From CAYTCZ01 sp964436315 (GTDB taxonomy: Bacteria; Actinomycetota; Thermoleophilia; Gaiellales; Gaiellaceae): 34,175 nucleotides of DNA. This document shows, one piece after another, positions 7,792 to 15,654 of the stretch. The DNA is taken from NCBI GenBank assembly GCA_964436315.1, contig CAYTCZ010000031.1, positions 1-34,175 of the forward strand, written 5' to 3'. The translations under genes were made by a program, and so were the position numbers. The notes below the pieces were generated by a model. The model was not told the DNA's origin, made no database searches, and was given only the letters and a program-made list of their open reading frames with translations. Positions within the stretch are counted from its first letter, which is position 1. Every line of letters begins with the position of its first letter.

Positions 7792-9244
7792 GGAATCCTT
7801 CCACGTCGTCGTGGTCGGCGCGGGGTCGAGCGGCGGCGTCGCGGCGGCACGCCTTTCGGAGGACTCAGATCGATCCGTTCTGCTGCTCGAAGCGGGCACG
7901 GATTTTCCGAACGAGCTCGAGGTTCCCCCGGCGTTCCTTGCCGGCGGCAACATCCTCGGCGAGAACTACGCCGGAGCAGGCGCAGCCGTCCCCGATCTCG
8001 ACTGGGACTACTGGAGCGAGCCGGTAGCCGACGAGCGGCGCGTTCATCTCTGGCGGGGTCGGATGGTTGGAGGTACCTCGATGGTGAACGGCTGCGTGGC
8101 CGTTCGTGGCAAACCATCGGACTTCGATCGCTGGGAAGAAGCGGGCGCGAGCGGCTGGGCGTGGGAAGACGTCCGCCCACCCTACGAAGCAGTCGAGGAA
8201 CGCGTTCCGATCAAGCGATATCCGCCCGAGCAGTGGCAACCGGTTCAGCACCTCTTCGTCGAGAGTTACAAAGAGATCGGTTTTCGCCCGGTGGACGACA
8301 TGAACAAGCCGGAGAGCTGGGACGGAGTCATCGGCGCGTGGCCCCAGAATCGACGCAACGAGGTACGCCAGGGAACACTGGTCACGTACATCCGCGACGC
8401 ACGGCCGAGAGCGAATTTCACGATCCGCGGCCGGACTTTGGTCGACCGAGTGCTGATCCGAGACGGTCGTGCTCGGGGCGTTCGAGTCGTCTCGGACGAC
8501 GGTCAGAGCGAGGAGATCTCTGCGCATGTCGTCGTCTTGTCGGCCGGGGCCTATGGCTCTCCGGCGATCCTGCTTCGCTCAGGTATCGGCCCGGCCGACG
8601 AACTCCGCAGGGTCGGAATCGAGCCGATCGCCGATCTCCCAGTCGGCCGCAACCTTCGCGACCACCCCCAGTGCTTCTTCTACCTCGGTGTGCCTTCCGA
8701 CCAAGCGACGATGAGTGGGCCGGGCTTCGCCGTCGTAGCCCGGGGGGAGGGCTGGTGGTGTTTTCCGCTCGCGCTCGACGAGGAAGCAGGCATCTGCGCC
8801 TTCTCGTACGGCCTCGCGTCCGAGGACAGCTCGGGAACGGTGGCGCTCTCCTCGTCCGATCCAACCGCCAAACCACTCATCGACCATCGCTACCGAGACG
8901 TGATTTCAAGAAACGAGTTTGAGCACGCGTACTCGACTTTCGTGGAGCTCTGTGAGACACGCGTCCTTCGCTCGATCGGAGCGCGAAATACCGACGCCGG
9001 GCTCTCACTCGAGCACATGCTCGCTGAGCGGCTCGGCACGGCATTTCACCCGGCCGGGACCTGCGCGATCGGCTCGGTCGTTGACCCGCACCTGCGGGTG
9101 CTTGGACTCGAGAACCTGCTCGTGGCCGACGCGAGCATCTTTCCGCTCCACGTCACGAACAACCCGAACCTCACCTGCCTGATGGTCGGTGAGCGGGTCG
9201 CCGCCTTCGTCGCAGAGCGCGAAAGCGCCGCGGCTCGAAGTTAG
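7784..9244 (+). CDS. GMC-family FAD-dependent alcohol oxidoreductase (shorter paralogue)
   Basis: 486 residues from the GTG at 7784; a larger open frame upstream is antisense to the SDR gene. It is a glucose-methanol-choline (choline dehydrogenase-like) flavoprotein oxidising a primary alcohol. Motifs: FAD-binding VVVVGAGSSGGVAAARL at residues 8-24 and LLLEAG, GGTSMVNGCVAVRG near 95, LSAGAYGSPAILLRSGIGP near 255, and the C-terminal HPAGTCAIG with the active-site His and TNNPNLT. It is about 33 residues shorter than the second GMC gene at 28584, mainly in the substrate domain. There is no clear ribosome site; TAGACT lies 10 nt before the GTG, suggesting a very short leader. It converges on the ThDP enzyme with a shared TTAG. 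Confidence 0.92.
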   Translation: MTKESFHVVVVGAGSSGGVAAARLSEDSDRSVLLLEAGTDFPNELEVPPAFLAGGNILGENYAGAGAAVPDLDWDYWSEPVADERRVHLWRGRMVGGTSMVNGCVAVRGKPSDFDRWEEAGASGWAWEDVRPPYEAVEERVPIKRYPPEQWQPVQHLFVESYKEIGFRPVDDMNKPESWDGVIGAWPQNRRNEVRQGTLVTYIRDARPRANFTIRGRTLVDRVLIRDGRARGVRVVSDDGQSEEISAHVVVLSAGAYGSPAILLRSGIGPADELRRVGIEPIADLPVGRNLRDHPQCFFYLGVPSDQATMSGPGFAVVARGEGWWCFPLALDEEAGICAFSYGLASEDSSGTVALSSSDPTAKPLIDHRYRDVISRNEFEHAYSTFVELCETRVLRSIGARNTDAGLSLEHMLAERLGTAFHPAGTCAIGSVVDPHLRVLGLENLLVADASIFPLHVTNNPNLTCLMVGERVAAFVAERESAAARS

Positions 9245-10896
9245 CGCTTCTCGAAGGCGATTGCCTGCTCGCGCGGCACGAGGCCGAGTCCGCGAACCGC
9301 GTCGGGACTCTTGGCCTGGGGATCGGTAAGGACGTTCACAACGAGCGGCCGATCGCGAACCGGCCGTCGAAGCGCATTTCCGAGCTCCTCCGCCTTGGCC
9401 ACTTCGATGCCCTCGCAGCCCAGACTCTCGGCGAGGAGGTGATAGGGGCGCACTTTGAGCTCCGTTCCGATGGATCGTCCGAACTCCATTTCCTGGCTCG
9501 TCGTCTCGATCGCCCAGGCGCCGTTGTTCGAGATGACGACGAGAATGCCGAGACCGTGACGTGCAGCTGTGTCGAGCTCGACCGCTGTCAGGCCAAAGGC
9601 GCCGTCGCCCACGAGCGCGATGGACTGCCGGTCTGGGGTGGCGAGCTTGGCAGCCGCGGCTGCCGGAATGCCGTAGCCGAGGCATCCGAAGGCGCCCGAG
9701 TCAATCCAGCCACCAGGGCCAGTCGCGGGAACAGCTTGGCGGGCGAAGGAGAGGATGTCCCCTCCATCAACGGCCACGAAGGCGTCGGGCTCGAGTACGG
9801 ACGCCAGCTCATGACACAGCTGGAGCGGATGGATCGGCTCGGCGTCGGTGACAGCCGCGTCCGCAAGCCGCGAGCGAGCATCGCGGTCCGCGCCCCGAAG
9901 CTCCGCGAGCCAGCCGTCGTCCGATCGTTCGGGGAGTGCGCCAGCGAGTTGCGCCAACACCACCTGCGCATCCCCGAGGAGCCCTAGCTCCACGGGACGG
10001 TTCCGACCGATGGCTTCGGCCTCGATGTCGACCTGGATCACCTTCCCGTCGGGATTCCAGCGCGGCGGCTGCCCGTACGCGAGCATGAAGTTGAAACGCG
10101 ACCCAACGACGAGGACGACGTCCGCACGCGAAAGGGCCAACGAGCGGGCGGCCGGCACGTGGTTTGGGTGATCGAAGGGGATGACGCCTCGAGCTGCGTG
10201 AGAGGTGATGACCGGGGCAGCCAGCTTTTCGACAAGCTGTCGCAGCTCGTCCCAGGCCTGGGCCCAGAAGACACCACTCCCTGCGAGGATCAGCGGAGAT
10301 TCGGCCGCCCGGAGGAGGGCGGCAGCGGCCTCGACGTCACTCGGTGCGGCCGCTGATCGGGCGCGTGCTGGCGGAGAATGCCACTCGGCCGGTTCCGCTG
10401 CGTCGGCACGCAGCAGCTCCGACGGCACTTCCAGGAACACGGGGCCAGGCCGGCCTGCCTGCGATTCGGCAATTGCTCGGCCGACGTATTCCGGGAGCCG
10501 TCCGGTCTCCAGCACAGTCGCCGCCCACTTCGTGATCGGCTTCATGAATCCGATCTGATCCATCTCGTGGAGCGGCGCCTTGTCTGCCTGGGCGAGCGGG
10601 GCTCGGCCGGCCAGAACGAAGATCGGCACACCTGCGGACCAGGCGTTTGCCACGCCAGTCGCGGCGTTCGTCACGCCGGGGCCTGCTGTCACGAGGGCAA
10701 CGCCGGGGTTGCCCGTCCGCCGGGCCCAACCGGTCGCCATGTGTGTCGCTGCCTCCTCATGGCGAACGTCCACGAGCCGAACACCGGAATCGATGCAGGC
10801 ATCGATGATCGGAGTCGTATGGCCGGCGACGAGCGTGAACACGGCGCCGACCCTGGCCTCCGTGAGCGACCGAGCGACGAGCTCGCCACCCGTCAT
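9241..10896 (-). CDS. Thiamine-diphosphate-dependent enzyme (acetolactate synthase-like)
   Basis: 551 residues from the ATG at 10896. The three-domain ThDP enzyme layout is present: an N-terminal Pyr domain with the catalytic Glu in DVRHEEAATHMATGWAR near residue 50 and TAGPGVTNAATGVANAW near 75, a central domain, and a C-terminal PP domain with GDGAFGLTAVELDTAARHGLGILVVISNNGAW near 420, the Mg-ThDP motif GDG-to-NN. The family includes acetolactate synthase, benzoylformate and oxalyl-CoA decarboxylases and 2-hydroxyacyl-CoA lyases; I cannot separate these by eye. It lies 25 bp behind the FadR-type regulator on the same strand. A longer frame to 11022 would overlap the regulator and is not supported. 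Confidence 0.88.
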   Translation of the reverse strand: MTGGELVARSLTEARVGAVFTLVAGHTTPIIDACIDSGVRLVDVRHEEAATHMATGWARRTGNPGVALVTAGPGVTNAATGVANAWSAGVPIFVLAGRAPLAQADKAPLHEMDQIGFMKPITKWAATVLETGRLPEYVGRAIAESQAGRPGPVFLEVPSELLRADAAEPAEWHSPPARARSAAAPSDVEAAAALLRAAESPLILAGSGVFWAQAWDELRQLVEKLAAPVITSHAARGVIPFDHPNHVPAARSLALSRADVVLVVGSRFNFMLAYGQPPRWNPDGKVIQVDIEAEAIGRNRPVELGLLGDAQVVLAQLAGALPERSDDGWLAELRGADRDARSRLADAAVTDAEPIHPLQLCHELASVLEPDAFVAVDGGDILSFARQAVPATGPGGWIDSGAFGCLGYGIPAAAAAKLATPDRQSIALVGDGAFGLTAVELDTAARHGLGILVVISNNGAWAIETTSQEMEFGRSIGTELKVRPYHLLAESLGCEGIEVAKAEELGNALRRPVRDRPLVVNVLTDPQAKSPDAVRGLGLVPREQAIAFEKR

Positions 10897-10921
10897 GGAG
10901 GCCAAAGACTTCTGGGCTCGG

Positions 10922-11662
10922 TCATCGAGTCTGGCCGCTTTTCGTCCGGGCGTCCCAGAAGTTCCGGATGTGGTCGCCAACGAGCTGGGCTGAACGCTCG
11001 GGATCTCCCTGCTTGACGGCATCGAGGATTGCGTGATGCTCCTGGGTCAGCTGAGCGCGAAGCGGGTCCCAATCGGGCTCCTCCCGGAGCGCTTCGAAGA
11101 TGATGCGATCGATCGAGGTGCGACTCGCCTCGAGAATCAGGGTCGCCAACTCGTTCTCGGCAGCTCGGACCAGCGCCATGTGGAAGTCGACGTCGAGCGT
11201 GTGAAACTCGTCAGGCCCCGGCTGCCCCGACTCCATCTGAGCGACGGGCTCTCTCAGAGCATCCAGGAGCTCCTTGTTCGGTTGGCGTGCCGCGCACCCG
11301 GCGGCCCACGACTCGATCACAACACGGAAATCGATCAGCGCTCCGACACTCAGGTGGCGCAGTGCAACGTGGAACCGCAGAAGGTCGGTAAATGCGTTCC
11401 CCGGCTCCTCGAGCAGCGTGACGCCGTGCTCGGCGCCCCTTCGAACTTGCACGAGGCCCAACGCCTCGAGTACGCGGAGCGCTTCGCGCACCGAGGTTCG
11501 CGATACCTCGAATCTCGTCGCGAGCTCTCGTTCGGTCGGCAGACGGTCGCCCGCCGAGAGGTCTCCGGCGACGATCGCCGTTTCGAGCTGGTGGAGAATT
11601 TCTTCGAACGTCCGTCGCGATTCGACGGGCTTCAAGCTCGGGATACCACTGCTCGAAGACAT
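10922..11662 (-). CDS. FadR/VanR-subfamily GntR transcriptional regulator (FCD domain)
   Basis: 246 residues. The N-terminal winged helix is classical GntR (GDRLPTERELATRFEVSRTSVREALRVLEALGLV, about residues 40-75). The C-terminal FCD ligand domain shows metal-type ligands in DVDFHMALVRAAEN, QEHHAILDAV and LVGDHIRN. FCD regulators usually bind carboxylic acids or acyl-CoAs and repress catabolic operons. The gene begins at an ATG that directly abuts a GGTCTGACC palindrome shared with the promoter of the divergent CoA-ligase operon, so autoregulation plus control of both directions is the simplest reading. The ThDP gene follows in the same transcript. Confidence 0.92.
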   Translation of the reverse strand: MSSSSGIPSLKPVESRRTFEEILHQLETAIVAGDLSAGDRLPTERELATRFEVSRTSVREALRVLEALGLVQVRRGAEHGVTLLEEPGNAFTDLLRFHVALRHLSVGALIDFRVVIESWAAGCAARQPNKELLDALREPVAQMESGQPGPDEFHTLDVDFHMALVRAAENELATLILEASRTSIDRIIFEALREEPDWDPLRAQLTQEHHAILDAVKQGDPERSAQLVGDHIRNFWDARTKSGQTR

Positions 11663-11680
11663 TGGTCTGACCTATACTAG
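11663..11680. promoter_or_regulatory. Divergent promoter with GntR-type operator fused to the -10
   Basis: TGGTCTGACCT (11663-11673) runs into TATACT (11673-11678), a good -10 for the plus strand, with transcription expected near 11685. On the minus strand TAGTAT (11679-11674) can serve the regulator gene, whose start codon ends at 11662. The palindrome therefore covers the plus-strand spacer and the minus-strand start region, so one bound dimer could block both. Confidence 0.6.
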
Positions 11681-11687
11681 TTGGCCC

Positions 11688-11750
11688 ATGTTTGCGGGCC
11701 AAACGGGTGTCTTGCGGCGAAACGACAAGCCGACACCTGCGCGGCCGTGA
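11688..11750 (+). CDS. Putative 20-residue leader ORF coupled to the CoA ligase
   Basis: An ATG at 11688, 9 nt after the TATACT -10 and so nearly leaderless, opens 20 codons (peptide MFAGQTGVLRRNDKPTPARP). It ends in a TGA at 11748-11750 that overlaps the GTG start of the CoA ligase as GTGA. The ligase GTG has no ribosome site of its own, so translation of the leader and re-initiation at GTGA would explain its expression. The peptide is Arg/Pro-rich with no recognised domain. It could be chance; the only support is position and overlap geometry. Confidence 0.4.
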   Translation: MFAGQTGVLRRNDKPTPARP

Positions 11751-13165
11751 CTGAGAGCTGGCCGCCCGACGAACGCTTCGACGCGCCCCCGTCCGGTCAG
11801 CAGGCCTTCAGTCCGGAGCTCATGGACCCGGTCGAGCGTTCGGCACTGATACTCGAGAAACTCAAGGGTCAGATCGCCTACGCGCGGGACCGCTCGCCGT
11901 TCTACCGAAAGCGGTGGGCAGCGGCCGGGGTCTCGCCCGACAGCCTCGAGCAGCTGGCCGATCTCGCCCGCTTCCCGCTCATCCGAAAGGAGGATCTCAG
12001 AACCGATCAGGACGAGTTTCCTCCGTTCGGATCCAACGTCTGTTGCCCACCTGACGAGATCGCCCGAATCCACGGGTCGTCCGGGACCACAGGGCGCTCG
12101 ACCATGTTCGCGATCTCGAGAGATGATTGGGAGCGGATCGGAGCGGCCCACGCTCGCATCATGTGGAGTTTCGGCGTTCGTCCCACCGACTCCGTGTTCC
12201 TTGCCTCCTTCTTCAGCCTCTACCTCGGTGGGTGGGCCGCGCTCGCGGGTACGGAGGCGATGGGCGCCAAGGCGTTTCCGTTCGGCGCCGGCGTTCCGGG
12301 CCAGACGGAGCGAGCACTCGAGTTCATCCAGCTGGTCGAGCCGACCGTCTTCTACGGAACGCCGTCCTACGCGCTTCACCTCGCGAAAGTGGCCCGCGGC
12401 CGCGATCTCGATCCGGCGCAGCTCGCCTTTCGAATCATGTTCTTCTCTGGCGAGCCTGGAGCGGGCATCCCGGCAACGAAAAGGCGGATCGAGGAGACTT
12501 TCGCGGCAACGTGCATCGATACGGGATCGATGGCCGAGATGACACCGTGGATGACCAACGCCGAGTGCTCGGAGCGGACGGGGATGCACCTCTGGGACGA
12601 CATCGTCTACACGGAGATCGTCGATCCGGAGACCCTCGAGCCGATCGACGGCGACGGCGAGGGAGTCCCCGTCTATACGCACCTCGGTCGAACCTCCCAG
12701 CCCATGATTCGGCTCCTTTCGGGAGACCTGACCTACGTAACGAGCGACCCCTGTCCCTGCGGCCGAACGTACCGGCGCTTGCCGCACGGCGTCTACGGGC
12801 GGATCGACGACATGCTGATCGTCCGTGGAGTGAACGTCTACCCACACTCGATCGAGGACGCCCTTGCCCAGGTGCACGGGGTGGGGTCCGAGTACCGAAT
12901 CGTGGTCGAGCGGCCCGACGAGCTTGACGTGTTGACGATCGAGATCGAATCAGAACGCGAGACCGTAGCCGCCGAGGTACGAGACGGTGTGAAGCTCGCC
13001 ACGGGAGTCGCCGCCGAAGTGATCGTTCATCCGCCCGACACCCTTCCAACCACAGAGTTCAAATCGCGACGCGTCGTCGATCGACGAGTCCGCGAGACGG
13101 CGGCCGCCCACGAGACGGCATCCGCCCACGAAACGGCCACCGCCACGACAAGGAGGGAGACATGA
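11747..13165 (+). CDS. Phenylacetate-CoA ligase-like adenylate-forming enzyme
   Basis: 472 residues from the GTG at 11747; a TTG at 11681 is in frame but lies inside the promoter and adds unrelated residues. PaaK-type enzymes activate a carboxylic acid with ATP and CoA. Motifs: the P-loop IHGSSGTTGRST near residue 110, FFSGEPGAGIPATKRRIEETF, the A5-like DTGSMAEMTPW, LLSGDLTYVTSDPCPCGRT and the C-terminal hinge GRIDDMLIVRGVNVYPHSIEDAL. The aromatic preference of true PaaK cannot be assumed. The tail ends in three 6-residue repeats. The stop overlaps the next ATG (ATGA). Confidence 0.9.
   Translation: MTESWPPDERFDAPPSGQQAFSPELMDPVERSALILEKLKGQIAYARDRSPFYRKRWAAAGVSPDSLEQLADLARFPLIRKEDLRTDQDEFPPFGSNVCCPPDEIARIHGSSGTTGRSTMFAISRDDWERIGAAHARIMWSFGVRPTDSVFLASFFSLYLGGWAALAGTEAMGAKAFPFGAGVPGQTERALEFIQLVEPTVFYGTPSYALHLAKVARGRDLDPAQLAFRIMFFSGEPGAGIPATKRRIEETFAATCIDTGSMAEMTPWMTNAECSERTGMHLWDDIVYTEIVDPETLEPIDGDGEGVPVYTHLGRTSQPMIRLLSGDLTYVTSDPCPCGRTYRRLPHGVYGRIDDMLIVRGVNVYPHSIEDALAQVHGVGSEYRIVVERPDELDVLTIEIESERETVAAEVRDGVKLATGVAAEVIVHPPDTLPTTEFKSRRVVDRRVRETAAAHETASAHETATATTRRET
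13088..13141 (+). repeat. Three 18-bp tandem repeats in the ligase C-terminal tail
   Basis: Units at 13088-13105, 13106-13123 and 13124-13141 encode VRETAA, AHETAS and AHETAT. The tail lies after the last folded ligase motif, so the repeat probably forms a disordered extension. Copy number may vary between strains. Confidence 0.7.
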
Positions 13166-13905
13166 GTACCACCGCCGCTGCAGCTCCGGTCAAGTCCCAA
13201 CGCGGGACGACCCTGCTCGACCTGTCGCTCGACATCGAAAACGGGATGCCCGCGCACGCGTTCTTCCCGTCGCCGATCATCCTGCCCTACGTCAACCACG
13301 AGCAGGCGCTCTCGGCGGGTCTCGGTGATCCACCGGATGATCCCTTCACGTACTCGATCAACTACATCTCGATGCTCGAGCACGTCGGAACCCACGTCGA
13401 CGCGCCGATTCACTTCAACGCCGAAGGAGACACCATCGACAAGGTCTCGCTCGACTGGTTTACAGGCAAGGCGATCTGCCTTGATCTCCGGCATATCCCC
13501 GACCTTGGCACGATCGACATCGCGGACCTCGAGAAGGCCGAGGAAGAAGCAGGCGTCAAGATCGACGGCCACATCGTGCTGATCTGCAGCGGCTTTCATG
13601 CGCGCCACTGGCCCAACCGGGAGGTCGTCACCATGAACCCGGGCATCACCCCAGAGGCGACGCACTGGCTCGCCGACCAGGGCTCGCGTGTCCACGGGGT
13701 CGAGGGACCGTCAACGGACGTCGCCGGGACGACTGGATTCCCCAACCATCGTGTGTGCCGCGACCGTGGGCTTCTCCACTATGAATGGCTCGTCAACCTC
13801 GAGCAGTTGATCGGTAAGGGCGAATTCCAGTTCACCGGCTACCCGCTCAAGTGGGTGAACGGGACCGGTTCGCCCGTGCGTGCGGTCGCAGAGCTTCCCG
13901 CGTGA
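13162..13905 (+). CDS. Cyclase-family metal-dependent hydrolase (kynurenine formamidase-like)
   Basis: 247 residues with the family signature H-x-GTH-x-D-x-P-x-H seen as HVGTHVDAPIH at residues 74-84, the Zn or Mn site. GVEGPSTDVAG near 190 provides a further conserved Asp region. Members hydrolyse formamide or lactone-like bonds (N-formylkynurenine, isatin) or take part in polyketide cyclisation. An excellent ribosome site (AAGGAGGGAGAC) precedes the ATG, which overlaps the ligase stop. Its position next to an acetamidase/formamidase supports hydrolysis of an amide, imide or ring-opened heterocycle, but the substrate is unknown. Confidence 0.9.
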   Translation: MSTTAAAAPVKSQRGTTLLDLSLDIENGMPAHAFFPSPIILPYVNHEQALSAGLGDPPDDPFTYSINYISMLEHVGTHVDAPIHFNAEGDTIDKVSLDWFTGKAICLDLRHIPDLGTIDIADLEKAEEEAGVKIDGHIVLICSGFHARHWPNREVVTMNPGITPEATHWLADQGSRVHGVEGPSTDVAGTTGFPNHRVCRDRGLLHYEWLVNLEQLIGKGEFQFTGYPLKWVNGTGSPVRAVAELPA

Positions 13906-14825
13906 ACGCGCAGACCGTTACCGAGATCCGCACCGACAACTACGCCTTCGTCTTCGGCCCATACGCCGAGCCGATCGCGACCGTCCGTCCCGGAGACCTC
14001 GTGGACGTCTTTACCGACGACGCGTTCGGATCACGAGTGCAGAGTGAGTCCGACCTGCCGACCGAGGTCCTCGAGTGGCCGTACGTCAACCCGCAGACCG
14101 GCCCGATCTTTGTAGAGGGGGCCGAGAAAGGCGACTCGCTCGTCGTTGAGATCGTCGAGATTGAACCGACGAGGGACTTCGCGGCGAGCGCGTTCATTCC
14201 CTACTTCGGCGGCTTGACGGCCACCGACCGAACGGCGCTCCTGAACGATCCGCTTCCGGAGATGTCGTTCATCTATCCCCTCCGCGACGGCGCAATCGAG
14301 CTTGCCCGGGGCAACAAGATCCCGTACGAGCCCTTCCTCGGCACGATCGCAACGGCGCCGGAGGTCGAGGCCATCTCGACTCTCACTCCTGGGCCCTTCG
14401 GCGGGAACATGGACGTCGCCGACGTCTGCCCGGGCAACACGCTTCGACTCCCGGTCTGGGTCGAGGGCGCGTACTTCTACACGGGCGACGCGCACGGCGC
14501 TCAAGGAGACGGAGAGCTGTGCGGAGTCGCGTGCGAGATCACCGCTCGCGTCCGCTTGCGGTTCGGGATCGAGAAGGGGAAGACGCTCGCGTGGCCGAGG
14601 GTCGAGTCCGAGACCGAGATCATGACCGTCGGCAGCACGCGGCCGATGGAGGACGCCGCGCGGATCGCCTGGACGGAACTCATCGGATGGCTGATCGACG
14701 AGTACGGCTTCTCCAAGTGGGAGGCGTATCAGCTGCTCACGCAGGCGGGGCGAATGCGCGTCGGCAACATGGTCGATCCTCGGTACTCGATGGTCGCGAA
14801 GATCGAGAAGCGGTACCTGTCGTGA
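13902..14825 (+). CDS. Acetamidase/formamidase family protein
   Basis: 307 residues starting at GTG 13902, which overlaps the preceding stop as GTGA. The FmdA/AmdA beta-sandwich family hydrolyses short amides such as formamide and acetamide to the acid plus ammonia. Recognisable blocks are LGTIATAPEVEAISTLTPGPFGGNMDVADVCPGNTLRLPVWVEGAYFYTGDAHGAQGDGELCG (in separate family motifs GGN-x-D and GD-x-H-x-x-QGDGE) and the C-terminal RVGNMVDPRYSMVAKIEK. No signal peptide. Coupling to the cyclase suggests sequential hydrolysis that ends with release of formate/acetate and ammonia. Confidence 0.93.
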   Translation: MNAQTVTEIRTDNYAFVFGPYAEPIATVRPGDLVDVFTDDAFGSRVQSESDLPTEVLEWPYVNPQTGPIFVEGAEKGDSLVVEIVEIEPTRDFAASAFIPYFGGLTATDRTALLNDPLPEMSFIYPLRDGAIELARGNKIPYEPFLGTIATAPEVEAISTLTPGPFGGNMDVADVCPGNTLRLPVWVEGAYFYTGDAHGAQGDGELCGVACEITARVRLRFGIEKGKTLAWPRVESETEIMTVGSTRPMEDAARIAWTELIGWLIDEYGFSKWEAYQLLTQAGRMRVGNMVDPRYSMVAKIEKRYLS

Positions 14826-14868
14826 TTCAGAGGCACGTCGATGTCGGGCAACCCAGCCGGCTAACACG

Positions 14869-15651
14869 ATGGAGGTGACCTACCAGGACATCTTGCTCGA
14901 TTCGGCCGACGGCGTCGCCACGATCACGATCAACCGGCCCGGCGAGGGGAATCTGCTTCGGCGCCAGTCGGTCGAAGAGCTCGCTGACGCGCTGCGACGA
15001 CTCTGGTCTGACTCCGACGTCCGGGTCATCGTGATCACGGGCGCCGGCGACCGGTTCTTCTGTCTTGGCGGCGAGCACGGGCCGGCCGAGACCCTCGATC
15101 CTCCGGCCGTGTTGCAAGTGGTCGACGTCTACGAGTTGATCGACTCGATGCCGAAGCCGGTCATTGCTTCGGTGAACGGTTTCGCCGTCGGAGCAGGCAA
15201 CGTGCTTCACACCGTGTGCGATCTCTCGATCGCGTCGGAGAACGCGATCTTCCGTCAGGTCGGACCGATTGTCGGAAGCTTCGATGCCGGCTTCGGTACG
15301 TGGTACCTGGAAGAGACGATCGGCCGCAAGCGAGCGAAGGAGATGTGGTACCTGAACCCCAAGGTTGACGCGCACCAGGCTCTGGCCTGGGGCCTGGTCA
15401 ACGAAGTTGTCGCGCACGACGAACTCCGGGCCCGCACTCGCGAGATCGCCGCCGACCTCAAGACGCGGGGAGCTCAGGCTCTCGCAGCACTGAAAACGAC
15501 GTTCTCGAGCCGTCACACCGGCGTGGTCGGACAGTCGCGCCTCGCGCTCGACCTGCTCGTCGCCCACTACTACCGAACGGAGGAGGCCCAAGAACTCTCG
15601 CAGGCTTTCGAGGAGCGCCGGGCCCCAGACGAATCTCGCTTCAATCGGTAG
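14869..15651 (+). CDS. Crotonase-family protein resembling MenB/BadI (ring-forming or ring-cleaving)
   Basis: 260 residues of the enoyl-CoA hydratase/isomerase superfamily. FFCLGGEHG near residue 65 and VNGFAVGAGNVLHTVCDLSIAS near 103 form the oxyanion hole. The segment GPIVGSFDAGFGTWYLEETIGRKRAKEMWYL near 130-160 resembles MenB (1,4-dihydroxynaphthoyl-CoA synthase) and BadI (2-ketocyclohexanecarboxyl-CoA hydrolase), which share the SFD/GFG active-site loop and catalyse Dieckmann ring closure or its reverse. Ordinary hydratases have a Glu-rich motif here instead. A reverse-Dieckmann ring cleavage is therefore a reasonable hypothesis. It lies 43 bp after the formamidase gene. Confidence 0.88.
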   Translation: MEVTYQDILLDSADGVATITINRPGEGNLLRRQSVEELADALRRLWSDSDVRVIVITGAGDRFFCLGGEHGPAETLDPPAVLQVVDVYELIDSMPKPVIASVNGFAVGAGNVLHTVCDLSIASENAIFRQVGPIVGSFDAGFGTWYLEETIGRKRAKEMWYLNPKVDAHQALAWGLVNEVVAHDELRARTREIAADLKTRGAQALAALKTTFSSRHTGVVGQSRLALDLLVAHYYRTEEAQELSQAFEERRAPDESRFNR

Positions 15652-15654
15652 CGA

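Noticed and set aside
11681..11746. TTG 11681 as start of the PaaK-like ligase
   Set aside because: It falls 3 bp after the -10 box, and the extra 22 residues are unlike the family.
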